Made by a program: the position numbers and the translations under genes. DNA of 64,000 nucleotides from DASPJR01 sp035628505. GTDB lineage: Bacteria > Planctomycetota > SZUA-567 > H5-PLA8. The stretch spans positions 1-64,000 of the forward strand of contig DASPJR010000067.1 in NCBI GenBank assembly GCA_035628505.1, in the 5' to 3' direction. Under the pieces are notes generated by a model, which was not told where the DNA came from, searched no databases, and worked only from the letters and a program-made list of their open reading frames with translations. Shown piece after piece: positions 1-9,864 of the stretch. Every line of letters starts with the position of its first letter. Position 1 is the first letter of the stretch.

Positions 1-440
1 GTCGGATCCATGCGCATGTCGAGCGGATGATCGAAGCGAAAACTGAATCCGCGCTCAGGCGTGTCGAACTGCATCGAGCTGACGCCCAGGTCCGCCAGCA
101 TGCCATGCGGTGCCGGCGCGGCTGCATTCTTCAGCAGCGTAGCGACATTGCGAAAGTTGCCTTGCAGGAGCTGCAACTGAACGCCGGCCGCATTCGCGAG
201 CGGCTCAAGCCGCGCGTGAGCCAGTGCGAGCGCCTGAGGATCGACATCAAGACCGATGAGACGTCCGCCGGGCTTAATGCGATCAATCAGCGCCGCGCTG
301 TGGCCACCGGCGCCAAGTGTACAGTCGACGACGCATTGTCCTGGCTGCGGCTGAAGAAGTTCTAGGCTTTCGTTGAGAAGAACGCTGCGATGCGCAGCGG
401 CGGGCGATAAATTTTCAGTTTTGTCCGGTTCGGCGTTCAT
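1..440 (-). CDS. rsmH: 16S rRNA m4C1402 methyltransferase RsmH (MraW), N-terminal part, cut by window edge
   Basis: The reverse strand from the ATG at 440 reads MNAEPDKTENLSPAAAHRSV and continues in frame to the window edge (about 146 codons). It contains HRSVLLNESLELL, the SAM-binding motif VDCTLGAGGHSAALI, GLDVDPQALA and the RsmH signature DLGVSSMQFDTPERGFSF. RsmH methylates N4 of C1402 in 16S rRNA and normally sits directly after mraZ in the division and cell-wall (dcw) cluster, as it does here with one small ORF in between. The C-terminal half is outside the window. The identification rests on these family motifs, which I read directly by translating the strand. Confidence 0.95.
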   Translation of the reverse strand, partial: MNAEPDKTENLSPAAAHRSVLLNESLELLQPQPGQCVVDCTLGAGGHSAALIDRIKPGGRLIGLDVDPQALALAHARLEPLANAAGVQLQLLQGNFRNVATLLKNAAAPAPHGMLADLGVSSMQFDTPERGFSFRFDHPLDMRMDP

Positions 441-534
441 GATCTCATTGTTGCGCAAACAGCGCGTTTGCGCGAGCAGGCAAATGCCTGCAGCAACGCG
501 ATAACAAACGTCGCGACATCTATTCCGGAATTCT

Positions 535-783
535 TCAAACGCTGGCAACCGCCGGAGCGCTGACGGCCGGAATGCGCGCAGGAGCAGCGGTCGACACGCG
601 CAGCAGGCTGCTCATATAAGGCGAAAGTTCCACTTCGCCATACTCGCGCCCGAGGCTGCGCACCTCATCGACGCGGCGCACGAGCATCTCCAGGTCCTCG
701 CGCTTGGACGCGGGAACGGCGCGTTCCGCGCCGCCCGTCGCCAGGTGAGCTTTGATTCGATCGAACGAAGACTTCGTTTTCAT
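535..783 (-). CDS. Small conserved-position hypothetical protein (82 aa) between mraZ and rsmH
   Basis: The ATG at 783 gives an 82-residue protein beginning MKTKSSFDRIKAH and ending in an Ala/Pro/Ser-rich tail. The middle (KREDLEMLVRRVDEVRSLGREYGEVELSPYM) looks alpha-helical and charged. The reading frame is open further upstream, but that would overlap mraZ, and the inner ATG lies 47 nt after the mraZ stop, so I chose it. I do not recognise the family. Its position inside the mraZ-rsmH pair suggests co-transcription with the dcw genes; no function is claimed. Confidence 0.6.
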   Translation of the reverse strand: MKTKSSFDRIKAHLATGGAERAVPASKREDLEMLVRRVDEVRSLGREYGEVELSPYMSSLLRVSTAAPARIPAVSAPAVASV

Positions 784-830
784 GATTGCTTGTCCCTGTC
801 CCTTGCGGGACTCCACAGACCAGACCCCGA

Positions 831-1343
831 TCACAGATTCAGAATGCTGGTCAGCTGCTCGCTGACCGGCGCCAGCTTTTCCTGCTCCGCGCGTTCCACG
901 TCGCGGCGCTTCTCCGCTGGCCAGATTTCGATGTAAGTGAACGCTCCGCAGAAGGCGACCTCTTCCCCGATCGCCAGCGCATCGGACCACTTGCCCGGCA
1001 GTACAAAACGTCCCTGGCTGTCGGGTTCAACCGGCTCGGCGGCGCGAGCGATCAGCGAGACAGCCATCGCTTTCTGCTCATTGGTCAGCGCCGGATTGTC
1101 CTTCACTTCGTCGAGCTTTTTGTCGAATTGCTTCTTCGTGTAAAGGCGCAGGAAAGACTCGTTCTGCCAGCGCATCAACAGGAGGGGGCCTTCTTGCGCC
1201 TCATCTATTGTGCGCTTCATGTGCTTGGGAATCGCGACCTGATTGCGGCCCGATACCTTGTGATAGGCGACACCGTAGAACGTGGCGCGGCTGCCGGGCT
1301 GAACACCCCTCGCCTCTCCATTTATTGCGCCCGGCTCGTTCAT
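831..1343 (-). CDS. mraZ: Transcriptional regulator MraZ
   Basis: A 170-aa protein with two AbrB/SpoVT-like swapped-hairpin DNA-binding modules. The first is around residues 28-45 (KVSGRNQVAIPKHMK). The second is around residues 108-145 (PDSQGRFVLPGKWSDALAIG followed by an aromatic and charged stretch). MraZ represses the dcw cluster, including itself, by binding short direct repeats with 10-bp spacing near the promoter. Such repeats are present directly upstream of this gene. About 20 residues at the N-terminus precede the usual start, and an internal start cannot be excluded. It is the first gene of the minus-strand cluster mraZ, 82-aa ORF, rsmH. Confidence 0.93.
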   Translation of the reverse strand: MNEPGAINGEARGVQPGSRATFYGVAYHKVSGRNQVAIPKHMKRTIDEAQEGPLLLMRWQNESFLRLYTKKQFDKKLDEVKDNPALTNEQKAMAVSLIARAAEPVEPDSQGRFVLPGKWSDALAIGEEVAFCGAFTYIEIWPAEKRRDVERAEQEKLAPVSEQLTSILNL

Positions 1344-1354
1344 CTGTGCTCGCC

Positions 1355-1424
1355 TTCACTAAAGCTCACTATTTCTCACTACTTTGAGTACAGGAAAGAT
1401 ACCTTGCACTATTTTGATGGTCAA
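1355..1424 (-). promoter_or_regulatory. mraZ/dcw promoter with 10-bp-spaced MraZ-type repeats
   Basis: On the minus strand, TTGACC (1424-1419) and TATCTT (1401-1396) are separated by exactly 17 bp, a good sigma-70 promoter. Downstream, between the -10 and the mraZ start, AGTGAG (1380-1375), AGTGAG (1370-1365) and AGTGAA (1360-1355) repeat with a strict 10-bp period. A further AGTGC lies in the spacer at 1410-1406, three periods upstream. MraZ proteins are known to bind direct repeats with about this period, so this is the likely autoregulatory operator. Confidence 0.75.
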
Positions 1425-1712
1425 GAGGTAAGTGGATGAAATGCAAGAATTTATATTATCGCAACTGCTTGCGTAGACCGGCACGATGGAAACACAATAG
1501 GTTGTGCTTTTGAGTTGTCGCAAGCTAAGTCGTAAAAAAATTTTGCTGCAGTTCTCTCCTTTATTTGGCGAGAGTTATGACTTTGCCGCGCGTAACACGG
1601 TTGAGTCCGCAAGGCTCGAGCACGCCGTTTTTCAGGCGCGTTGGGGTGGAAAGTGACACATGATGATATAGTTTAGAGAACGTATCGAGAACCCAACGCT
1701 TCGGGAGACAAC

Positions 1713-2720
<1,008 letters not shown>

Positions 2721-2781
2721 TTGAACGCTCTCCTTTTTTCGGGAACGGTGAAGTAGACTATGTGGCGGAGAAAACGACTGG

Positions 2782-3723
2782 ATGAGCGAAGCCGCAGCAG
2801 CACCCGCACCCGTTCCGCAGCCCGTGGAAGCAGCGCCCGGCGGTATTCCGCAGCTTCTTACGCCTGAATTCATGGCCAAGCTGGGGCAACTGGGCGTCGT
2901 CAGCAAAAAAATTCTGGCCGGCAAACTGCGCGGCGAACGGCGCAGCAAGAAGCGCGGCGAGTCGCTCGAATTCGCCGATCACCGCCAGTACTCCCAGGGC
3001 GACGACCTGCGCCGCATCGACTGGAATCTGTACGGCCGCCTCGAAAAATTATTTCTTAAGCTCTTCCTGGCCGAGGAAGACCTGAGCGTTTACCTGTTTA
3101 TCGATGCCTCGCGCTCCATGGATTATGGCTCGGTGAACAAGTTCGACTACGCGCGAAAAGTTGCGGCCGCGGTGGCGTATGTAGGCATCAACAATCTCGA
3201 TCGCGTGACGCTGACTGTCAACGCGGGTGGCAAGGAGTACAACCTGGCGAACCTGCGCGGCAAGAAACAGGTTTTCCGGCTGTTTGATTTTCTCTCCAAA
3301 ATTCAGCCCGACGGCAAAACGGATCTGCTCGAGGCTGCGCGCCGCTTCGTGATTCGCAACCGCCGGCCGGGCGTGCTGCTGATTATTTCAGATTTCCTCG
3401 ATCCGGAGGGTTTCGAAGGTCCGCTGAAAACGCTGATCGGAAACCGCATGGACGTGTTCGCCGTCCATGTGCTCGCGAAGGAAGAAATTGATCCGGTCCT
3501 CACGGGCGATTTCCTGCTGATCGACAGCGAAACCGGGGAAAAGCTGGACGTGACCGCTTCGCGCCGGCTCGTCGAGAATTATCAGAAGACTGTAAAAGGC
3601 TTCTGCTCGTCCCTGCAGCAGTTCTGCTCTTCGCGCGGCATATCGTACCTGTTCGCATCAACGGATTTGCCGTTTGAAGCGCTGGTGCTGAATTATTTGC
3701 GAAGTGCCGGGCTTGTACGATGA
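2782..3723 (+). CDS. DUF58 domain protein (vWA-like partner of MoxR)
   Basis: A 313-aa protein with the DUF58 signature RRSKKRGESLEFADHRQYS followed by GDDLRRIDWNLYGRLEKLFLK, then a vWA-like domain with YLFIDASRSMDYG (DxSxS metal-ion-dependent adhesion site). DUF58 proteins occur in moxR operons of many phyla and are thought to work with the ATPase in envelope protein maturation. It starts 61 nt after the moxR stop, in the same direction. The N-terminal 40 residues are Ala/Pro-rich and have no signal peptide, so a cytoplasmic or peripheral location is likely. Confidence 0.92.
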   Translation: MSEAAAAPAPVPQPVEAAPGGIPQLLTPEFMAKLGQLGVVSKKILAGKLRGERRSKKRGESLEFADHRQYSQGDDLRRIDWNLYGRLEKLFLKLFLAEEDLSVYLFIDASRSMDYGSVNKFDYARKVAAAVAYVGINNLDRVTLTVNAGGKEYNLANLRGKKQVFRLFDFLSKIQPDGKTDLLEAARRFVIRNRRPGVLLIISDFLDPEGFEGPLKTLIGNRMDVFAVHVLAKEEIDPVLTGDFLLIDSETGEKLDVTASRRLVENYQKTVKGFCSSLQQFCSSRGISYLFASTDLPFEALVLNYLRSAGLVR

Positions 3724-3733
3724 TGGCAGTCGC

Positions 3734-3754
3734 CAGTTGTTCAGACAACAACTG
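3734..3754. repeat. 8-bp stem inverted repeat in the DUF58-BatA gap
   Basis: CAGTTGTT and AACAACTG form a perfect 8-bp stem around a 5-nt loop. The following bases (gacgacaaacaacggaccac) are of the dispersed-repeat kind seen between genes in many large bacterial genomes. It could act as a weak attenuator between the two genes, but no T-run follows. Confidence 0.4.
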
Positions 3755-3783
3755 ACGACAAACAACGGACCACGGACGAACGC

Positions 3784-5841
3784 ATGAACTTCCTCGAACC
3801 CTGGGGTTTGCTCGGCCTGTTGGCGCTGATTCCGGTCATCGCGCTGTACTTCCTCAAGCTTAAACGCGAGCATCGCACCGTTCCGTCGACTCTGCTGTGG
3901 AAAAAAGTGATTGATGACATGCAGGTCAATTCGCCGTTTCAGCGGCTCAAGTATTCGCTGCTGCTGCTCCTTCAGCTCCTGATGATTGCCCTGCTGGGCT
4001 TCGCGCTCGCGCGGCCTTATTTGAATTTCTCGGGATCGAGCGGCAGCAAGACCATCCTGCTCGTGGACACGTCGGCCAGCATGGGCACGCGCGATGAAGG
4101 TCCGGGCAAAAAACTTACGCGGCTTGAAGCGGCGGTGCGCGACGCCGAGCAGCGCATCGACGATATGCGCGCGCAGGATGAAATGCTGATCGTTGCGTTC
4201 GACCGCGACGTGCGGCAACTCTCCAAATTTTCGTCCGATCGCGCGCTGCTCAAAAGCATTCTTGCGGATTTAAAGCCGGCCGATCTTCCCACGCGCGCCG
4301 GAGAAGCCATCGAGACGGCCATCTCGCTGTGCGAAGGCCACCGCGACGTCCGCGTGCTCGTGCTTTCCGACGGCTGCTTCGGGAACCTCAAGCTCATGAA
4401 AGAGCCCGAAGAAACGATCAAGGGCAACATCGAAGACAAGGGCACGCAGGCGGCCGGCGGCACGCCGCTGGAACGGCTCGCGCGAAAGCTCAGCAACTTC
4501 CGCTTCGTATCCTACGGGGCTGACGAGTCGGACAATGTCGGCATCACGCAGATTGATGCGCGCACGCGGCCGGTTAAGGCAATTGGCGCAGACGGGCAGC
4601 GCGTGGACGCCGTTGAAACGCAGGTGTTCGTCATGGTTGAGAATTTCTCGAACGACGACCGCGATGTCGTGCTGAGTCTGGCAACGAGCACGCAACGGTT
4701 CCCGCCGAAGGTCATTCATCTGAAAGGCCGTCCTACTAGAGCGGAGACGCTCGGTGGCAGTGTGACTTCGAACACGTCCGAAGCCTCACGGTCTGTGGAG
4801 GTCTTTCGCCTGCCGCTGGGAAGTTCAGGCGTAGTAACGGCGTCGATCGATGGTCCCAAGGACAGGCTTGCCGCCGACAACACGGCGCATTGCGTAATCG
4901 GTGCGAGCGAAGGCACAAAGCTGCTGCTTGTTTCGAAAGGAAACTATTTTCTGGAAAAGGCGCTCGGCGCGATGAAAGGCGTGAGCGTCACGACGATGGT
5001 CCCCGAGGAATTTCAGAAACTCTGGGACCAGAAGGCGCAGCAGGCCGTCGAGCCCTATGACGCGAGTATCTTTGAAGGCATGGCGCCGATTTCATGGAAC
5101 GAAGGAGGCGCTCTGTTTCTTGGAGCAATGCCGCCGCTGCCGGGCTATGCAAAAGCGGAGAAGCCCGTGGAATGGCCTGCCGTTGTCGACTGGGATGTTT
5201 CGCATGCAACCATGCGCTACGTCAATTTCGGCAATGTCACTGTAGCCAAGGCGCAGGCGTGGACCGTTCCGAAAACCACCCGCGTGCTTGTCGAAGGCAC
5301 TGGCGGACCACTCGCGGTTGCCGCCGAGACCGACCGGCTCCGCACGGTGGGAATTGCCTTTGACGTGTTCTCTTCAGATTGGGCGTACCGCCCCTCGCTG
5401 CCGCTGTTCCTGCGCAATGTCGTTCCCTGGATCGCCGAAGCTTCTCCGCGCCGCCATCCAACGACGCAGCGCACCGGCGAGCCGCTCGTCATACCGCCCG
5501 GGCTTGGCGCGCCCGTGGCCACACTCATCCGTCCGGGCGGCGGAAGTGAAAAGATCGAGCTATCGCAGGAGCGCAACACGTTTGTGAAGGGCACCGACAA
5601 AGCGGGACTCTACACGTTGAAAGATACAGGCGGCGAAGACCGAATCTTCGCCGTGAACCTGGCGGCGCGGGAAGAATCGGATAATGCGCGGCAGGGTGCG
5701 CTGAAAATCGGAGAAGTAAAGATCGATTCCAACCGCGCGGCGATCGAAGCCAAGCGCGAGATCTGGCGCGATTTGGCGATTGCGGCCGGCGTGCTGCTGA
5801 TGCTGGAATGGTGGGTCTATCACCGCCGTGTCGGATTGTGA
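3784..5841 (+). CDS. BatA-like membrane protein with vWA domain
   Basis: A 685-aa protein. The N-terminus is the BatA/aerotolerance membrane domain (two hydrophobic segments around residues 8-25 and 58-78, with the LKLKREHRTVPSTLLWKK linker). It is followed by a vWA domain with the metal site LLVDTSASMG near residue 93, a long periplasmic or glutamine-amidotransferase-like region, and a C-terminal membrane helix (LAIAAGVLLMLEWWVYHRR). Together with the preceding MoxR and DUF58 proteins it forms the standard MoxR/vWA module. Its 3' end overlaps the GTG that could start the next gene, which suggests translational coupling. Confidence 0.88.
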   Translation: MNFLEPWGLLGLLALIPVIALYFLKLKREHRTVPSTLLWKKVIDDMQVNSPFQRLKYSLLLLLQLLMIALLGFALARPYLNFSGSSGSKTILLVDTSASMGTRDEGPGKKLTRLEAAVRDAEQRIDDMRAQDEMLIVAFDRDVRQLSKFSSDRALLKSILADLKPADLPTRAGEAIETAISLCEGHRDVRVLVLSDGCFGNLKLMKEPEETIKGNIEDKGTQAAGGTPLERLARKLSNFRFVSYGADESDNVGITQIDARTRPVKAIGADGQRVDAVETQVFVMVENFSNDDRDVVLSLATSTQRFPPKVIHLKGRPTRAETLGGSVTSNTSEASRSVEVFRLPLGSSGVVTASIDGPKDRLAADNTAHCVIGASEGTKLLLVSKGNYFLEKALGAMKGVSVTTMVPEEFQKLWDQKAQQAVEPYDASIFEGMAPISWNEGGALFLGAMPPLPGYAKAEKPVEWPAVVDWDVSHATMRYVNFGNVTVAKAQAWTVPKTTRVLVEGTGGPLAVAAETDRLRTVGIAFDVFSSDWAYRPSLPLFLRNVVPWIAEASPRRHPTTQRTGEPLVIPPGLGAPVATLIRPGGGSEKIELSQERNTFVKGTDKAGLYTLKDTGGEDRIFAVNLAAREESDNARQGALKIGEVKIDSNRAAIEAKREIWRDLAIAAGVLLMLEWWVYHRRVGL

Positions 5842-5881
5842 GCCGCCGGAGAATCCGGCAGAAAGCAGGATCGGCAAACAG

Positions 5882-7699
5882 ATGCAGCGAAGTACGCTTT
5901 ATGGCGCAGTGCTCGTCATCTGCGGACTGGCCGCCTATTCCAACAGCTTTCAAGGCGAGTTCTTTTTCGACGACAACGGGACTGTAAAAGGGAATCCCTA
6001 CATCACAAAGCTGTGGCCGCTTGGCGATGCCTTCCGCGCGCCGCCACGAACGACAAATTCCGGCCGGCCTGTTCCCTGTTTTTCCCTGGCGGTGAATTAT
6101 CAACTCAGCGGCATGAGCGTCGCGGGCTTTCGCACGGGCAATCTGCTGATCCATCTGCTCGCCGGCCTGCTTCTGCTCGGCGTTGTACGCCAGACGCTGC
6201 GCGAAGGCGGCGGCATCCCGCTTTCTTTAAAAGAGAATGCCGGTGCGATCGCCTTCGCGGTTGCGCTGAGCTGGACGCTTCATCCGGTCAATTCGGTGCT
6301 GGTCAACTACATCGCTCAGCGCTGCGAACTGCTGATGGCGTTCTTTTTTCTGCTGACGCTCTACTGCTCGATCCGCAGCTGGCAGCCGGCCGCACGACGC
6401 GGGCTCTGGCAGGCGTGCGCGGTTCTGGCGTGTCTCTGCGGCATGGGCAGCAAGGAAGTGATGGTCGGCGCGCCGCTGCTGGTGCTGCTCTACGATCGAA
6501 CCTTTTCCGCCGGATCATTCAGCGAAGCGCTCCGGCGCTCGAAAGGGCTTTATGCCGGGCTCGCCGCAACGTGGCTGCTGCTGATCGCGCTGGTGCTTTC
6601 GGGCGGCACAGCTGAAGGCGCCCGCGTCTCGAAGCTGCCGTGGACGGCGCTGGATTATTTTTTATCGCAGCCCAGAGCGTTGCTGCACTACGTCTGGCTG
6701 ATGTTCATTCCGCGCAACCTCTCGTTTGATTATGGCTGGCCAGCGGCAGCGTCATTAAATGAAGCGTTGCTGCCGCTGCTCCTGATCGGGCTGCTTGGCG
6801 TTCTGTCAATTGTCGCGATCGTGCGCCGGCCTGCAGTGGGCTTTCTGGGTGCATGGTTCTTTGTTACGCTGGCGCCGACATCCAGTTTCATGCCGCTGCC
6901 CGACATCGCTGTTGAATACCGCATGTACCTGGCAATGCCTGCTGTGTTTGCTGCAGTGTACTGTGTGCTGGCGATGCTGTTGAGCAGCGCCGGAACAATG
7001 CCTCGTCCATCCGCAGGCGCTGCAGGTGCCGGCATCGTGTTTGTCAGCGCGGTGCTCGGCGTGCTGACGTTTCAGCGCAACGAGGTATACCGCAGCAGCG
7101 CGAGCGTCTGGCTTGATGTTGTGCGCAAGCATCCGGCCAACGCGCGCGGCCACGCCAATCTCGGAATTGCTCTGGCCGAGCGCGGCCAGATCGATGTTGC
7201 AATGTCCGCTCTGACACGCGCTGAACAGCTCAATCCGACAAATCCCGATGTGCTTGCCAACCTCGGTGCGCTTCTTGCGCGCACAGGCAAACCTGAGAAA
7301 GCGCGGGAGCTTTTAGAGCGCGCCGTGACGATCGAGCCTGGGAATGTCATGGGCCTCTACAATCTTGCCAATATGTATTCTGAACTGGGACGCAAAGACG
7401 AAGCGGCGCAGCTCTATTCAAAGGCGCTTGGCATCAAGCCGGATTTCATCGAGGCGCGTCTGAATTTCGGCATCGATCTCTTCGAGGCGAAGAAGTATGG
7501 TGAGGCCGAGCGTCACTTTTCAGAAATACTTCGTCTGAATCCCGTGCATGGAAGCGGCGTCCTGATGCTCAGCCGGACGCTGGCCGCATCCGGCAGACGC
7601 ACCGAAGCGCGACGAGTGCTCACCGATGCGCTGGCAAAAAATCCACAGCTGGAAGAGGCACGGCGCGAACTTGCGGGGTATCCCCAGGACGGGCGCTGA
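5882..7699 (+). CDS. Multi-pass membrane protein with C-terminal TPR repeats (TMTC/GT-C-like)
   Basis: About 605 aa from the ATG at 5882. A GTG at 5828 overlaps the previous gene and would add 18 residues; the ATG is preferred because a hydrophobic segment starts just after it. The first 400 residues carry roughly ten membrane helices. A luminal or periplasmic first loop contains FFFDDNGTVKGNPYI, the acidic pair typical of GT-C glycosyltransferases and TMTC proteins. From about residue 420 there are at least four TPR units (for example ARGHANLGIALAERGQIDVA). Family knowledge suggests a protein or lipid glycosyltransferase scaffold, but substrate and activity cannot be read from the sequence. 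It appears co-transcribed with the MoxR/vWA genes. Confidence 0.8.
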   Translation: MQRSTLYGAVLVICGLAAYSNSFQGEFFFDDNGTVKGNPYITKLWPLGDAFRAPPRTTNSGRPVPCFSLAVNYQLSGMSVAGFRTGNLLIHLLAGLLLLGVVRQTLREGGGIPLSLKENAGAIAFAVALSWTLHPVNSVLVNYIAQRCELLMAFFFLLTLYCSIRSWQPAARRGLWQACAVLACLCGMGSKEVMVGAPLLVLLYDRTFSAGSFSEALRRSKGLYAGLAATWLLLIALVLSGGTAEGARVSKLPWTALDYFLSQPRALLHYVWLMFIPRNLSFDYGWPAAASLNEALLPLLLIGLLGVLSIVAIVRRPAVGFLGAWFFVTLAPTSSFMPLPDIAVEYRMYLAMPAVFAAVYCVLAMLLSSAGTMPRPSAGAAGAGIVFVSAVLGVLTFQRNEVYRSSASVWLDVVRKHPANARGHANLGIALAERGQIDVAMSALTRAEQLNPTNPDVLANLGALLARTGKPEKARELLERAVTIEPGNVMGLYNLANMYSELGRKDEAAQLYSKALGIKPDFIEARLNFGIDLFEAKKYGEAERHFSEILRLNPVHGSGVLMLSRTLAASGRRTEARRVLTDALAKNPQLEEARRELAGYPQDGR

Positions 7700-7777
7700 A
7701 AAATACACCCGTACGGTCGCGCGATTTGCGTACAATACGGTTTCGAGTCGATCCGACAACAAAAAGGAAAACGCCGC

Positions 7778-9796
7778 ATGCTTCGTTCGCTCTGCTTTGC
7801 CTTGCTCCTGCTGATCGCCAGCTCGTCCTGCCGGGCTGAAGACTATGACATTGTTGTGTACGGCGGCATCTCGGGAGGTGTCACCGCCGCTGTCCAGGCC
7901 GTAAAGATGGGAAAGACCGTCGCGATCATTGAACCCGGCAAACATCTGGGCGGGTTGTCTGCGGGAGGACTCGGCGCAACGGACATCGGCAATAAAGGAG
8001 CGATTGGCGGGCTCGCGCGCGGGTTCTACAAAAGCTTGGGCAAAGTCTACGGCAAAGAGGAAGCCTGGACATTCGAGCCACACGTGGCCGAGAAGATTTT
8101 TGAAGACATGGTCCGCGAATTCAAAATCCCCGTCTTCCGCAGCGAACGGCTGGATCTGAAGAACGGCGTGAAAAAGGAAGGCACGCGCATCGTTTCAATC
8201 ACGATGGAAAGCGGCAAAACGTTCACCGCGAAAATGTTCATCGACGCCACGTATGAAGGCGACCTGATGGCGAAAGCGGGCGTGTCTTATACTGTCGGCC
8301 GCGAAGCCAATGCGCAGTACGGTGAGACACTCAACGGCGTGGCCGTGAAATATTCGCACTCGCACCAGTTCACCAAAAAAGTTGATCCGTACATCACGCC
8401 CGGCGACCCCAAGAGCGGCCTCATCGCCGGCATTCAGGCCGATGGTCCGGGCGAAGAGGGCGCGGCAGACAAGCGCGTGCAGGCGTACAACTTCCGCATG
8501 TGCATGACGGACGTGCCCGACAACATGATTCCCTGGCCTAAGCCGGCCAATTACGACGAGAAGCGCTTTGAGCTGCTGCTGCGCAACGTTGAAGCCGGCG
8601 ACCTGCGCGTGCCGTACAACCCTGTAATGATGCCCAATCGCAAAACCGACACGAACAACAATTTCGCCGTCTCGACCGACAACATCGGCATGAATTACGA
8701 GTACCCGGAGGGCGACTACGCGTTGCGTGAGAAGATCATCCAGGAGCACAAGGACTACCAGATGGGGCTGATGTGGACGCTGGCTAACCATCCGCGCGTT
8801 CCGGCAGAACTTCGCGCCAAGGTATCCAAGTGGGGCCTGGCGAAAGATGAATTCAAGGACTATGGCGGCTGGCCGCACCAGCTTTACGTCCGTGAAGCGC
8901 GCCGCATGATCAGCGACTACGTGATGACGCAGCACAACTGCCAGGCCCGGCAGATCGCGGAAGATTCAGTAGGTATGGGCGCATACACGATGGATTCTCA
9001 CCACGTCCAGCGGTACGTCACGAAAGAAGGCTTCGTGCGCAACGAGGGCGACGTGCAGGTGGGCGGCTTCAAGCCCTACCCCATTTCGTACCGCTCGATC
9101 GTGCCGAAGGAATCGGAGTGCAGCAATCTGTTCGTTCCTGTATGCCTCTCGGCTACGCACATCTCCTATGGGTCGATCCGCATGGAGCCCGTGTTCATGG
9201 TTCTGGGGCAATCCGCAGCGACCGCGGCCGTACACGCGATTGATGAAAAAGTGGCGGTGCAGAAGATTGATTACAAAAAGCTGCAGGAACGATTGCTCGC
9301 CGATGGGCAAGTGCTCTTCTGGACGGCTCCGACAGGACAGCCGAGCGGAAAATCGGCTGCAGCCGGGCTCAATGTCAAAGATCTTGAAGGCATCGTAGTC
9401 GATGATTCCGACGCCTCGGTGACCGGCACATGGACACAGAGCGCTTCCGCGCCCGGTTTTGTGGGCAACGGTTACATTCACGACGGCAACGATCAGAAGG
9501 GCGAGAAGACGGTGAAGTTTACCGCGAACATCAACAAGGAAGGCCGCTACGATGTCCGCATCTCTTATACGGCGCTGTCGAATCGCGCCTCAAATGCGCC
9601 CATCACCATAGCAGGCGCTGATGAAACCAAGACCGTGAAAATCGACCAGCGCAAAGCGCCGCCGCTGAAGAACGGCTTCATTTCAGTCGGCACGTTCAGC
9701 TTCAAAGCGGGCGCTAAAGCGATTGTAACGATTTCCAACAAGGATACGGACGGGCACGTCATCGTCGACGCGGTGCAGATCGTGCCCGTGGAGTAA
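7778..9796 (+). CDS. Exported FAD-dependent oxidoreductase with golvesin-like C-terminal domain
   Basis: A 672-aa protein with a cleavable signal peptide (MLRSLCFALLLLIASSSCRA). A Rossmann FAD-binding region follows (DIVVYGGISGGVTAAVQAVK, then EPGKHLGGLSAGGLG). The body is of the planctomycete-type FAD-dependent oxidoreductase family (pfam FAD_oxidored). A C-terminal beta-sandwich of about 130 residues matches golvesin/xanthan-lyase-like carbohydrate-associated domains (DVRISYTALSNRASNAPITI, ending HVIVDAVQIVP). Such proteins are abundant in planctomycetes and are assumed to act on sugars or glycan fragments in the periplasm; the substrate is unknown. It is followed by a cytochrome-like protein that could accept its electrons. 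Confidence 0.88.
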   Translation: MLRSLCFALLLLIASSSCRAEDYDIVVYGGISGGVTAAVQAVKMGKTVAIIEPGKHLGGLSAGGLGATDIGNKGAIGGLARGFYKSLGKVYGKEEAWTFEPHVAEKIFEDMVREFKIPVFRSERLDLKNGVKKEGTRIVSITMESGKTFTAKMFIDATYEGDLMAKAGVSYTVGREANAQYGETLNGVAVKYSHSHQFTKKVDPYITPGDPKSGLIAGIQADGPGEEGAADKRVQAYNFRMCMTDVPDNMIPWPKPANYDEKRFELLLRNVEAGDLRVPYNPVMMPNRKTDTNNNFAVSTDNIGMNYEYPEGDYALREKIIQEHKDYQMGLMWTLANHPRVPAELRAKVSKWGLAKDEFKDYGGWPHQLYVREARRMISDYVMTQHNCQARQIAEDSVGMGAYTMDSHHVQRYVTKEGFVRNEGDVQVGGFKPYPISYRSIVPKESECSNLFVPVCLSATHISYGSIRMEPVFMVLGQSAATAAVHAIDEKVAVQKIDYKKLQERLLADGQVLFWTAPTGQPSGKSAAAGLNVKDLEGIVVDDSDASVTGTWTQSASAPGFVGNGYIHDGNDQKGEKTVKFTANINKEGRYDVRISYTALSNRASNAPITIAGADETKTVKIDQRKAPPLKNGFISVGTFSFKAGAKAIVTISNKDTDGHVIVDAVQIVPVE

Positions 9797-9864
9797 GACC
9801 GTTTTTCAGCGCATCCCCTCCCGCCACGGTTTATGTGTTAGCGGCAGAGGCGGGAAAGAATTCG

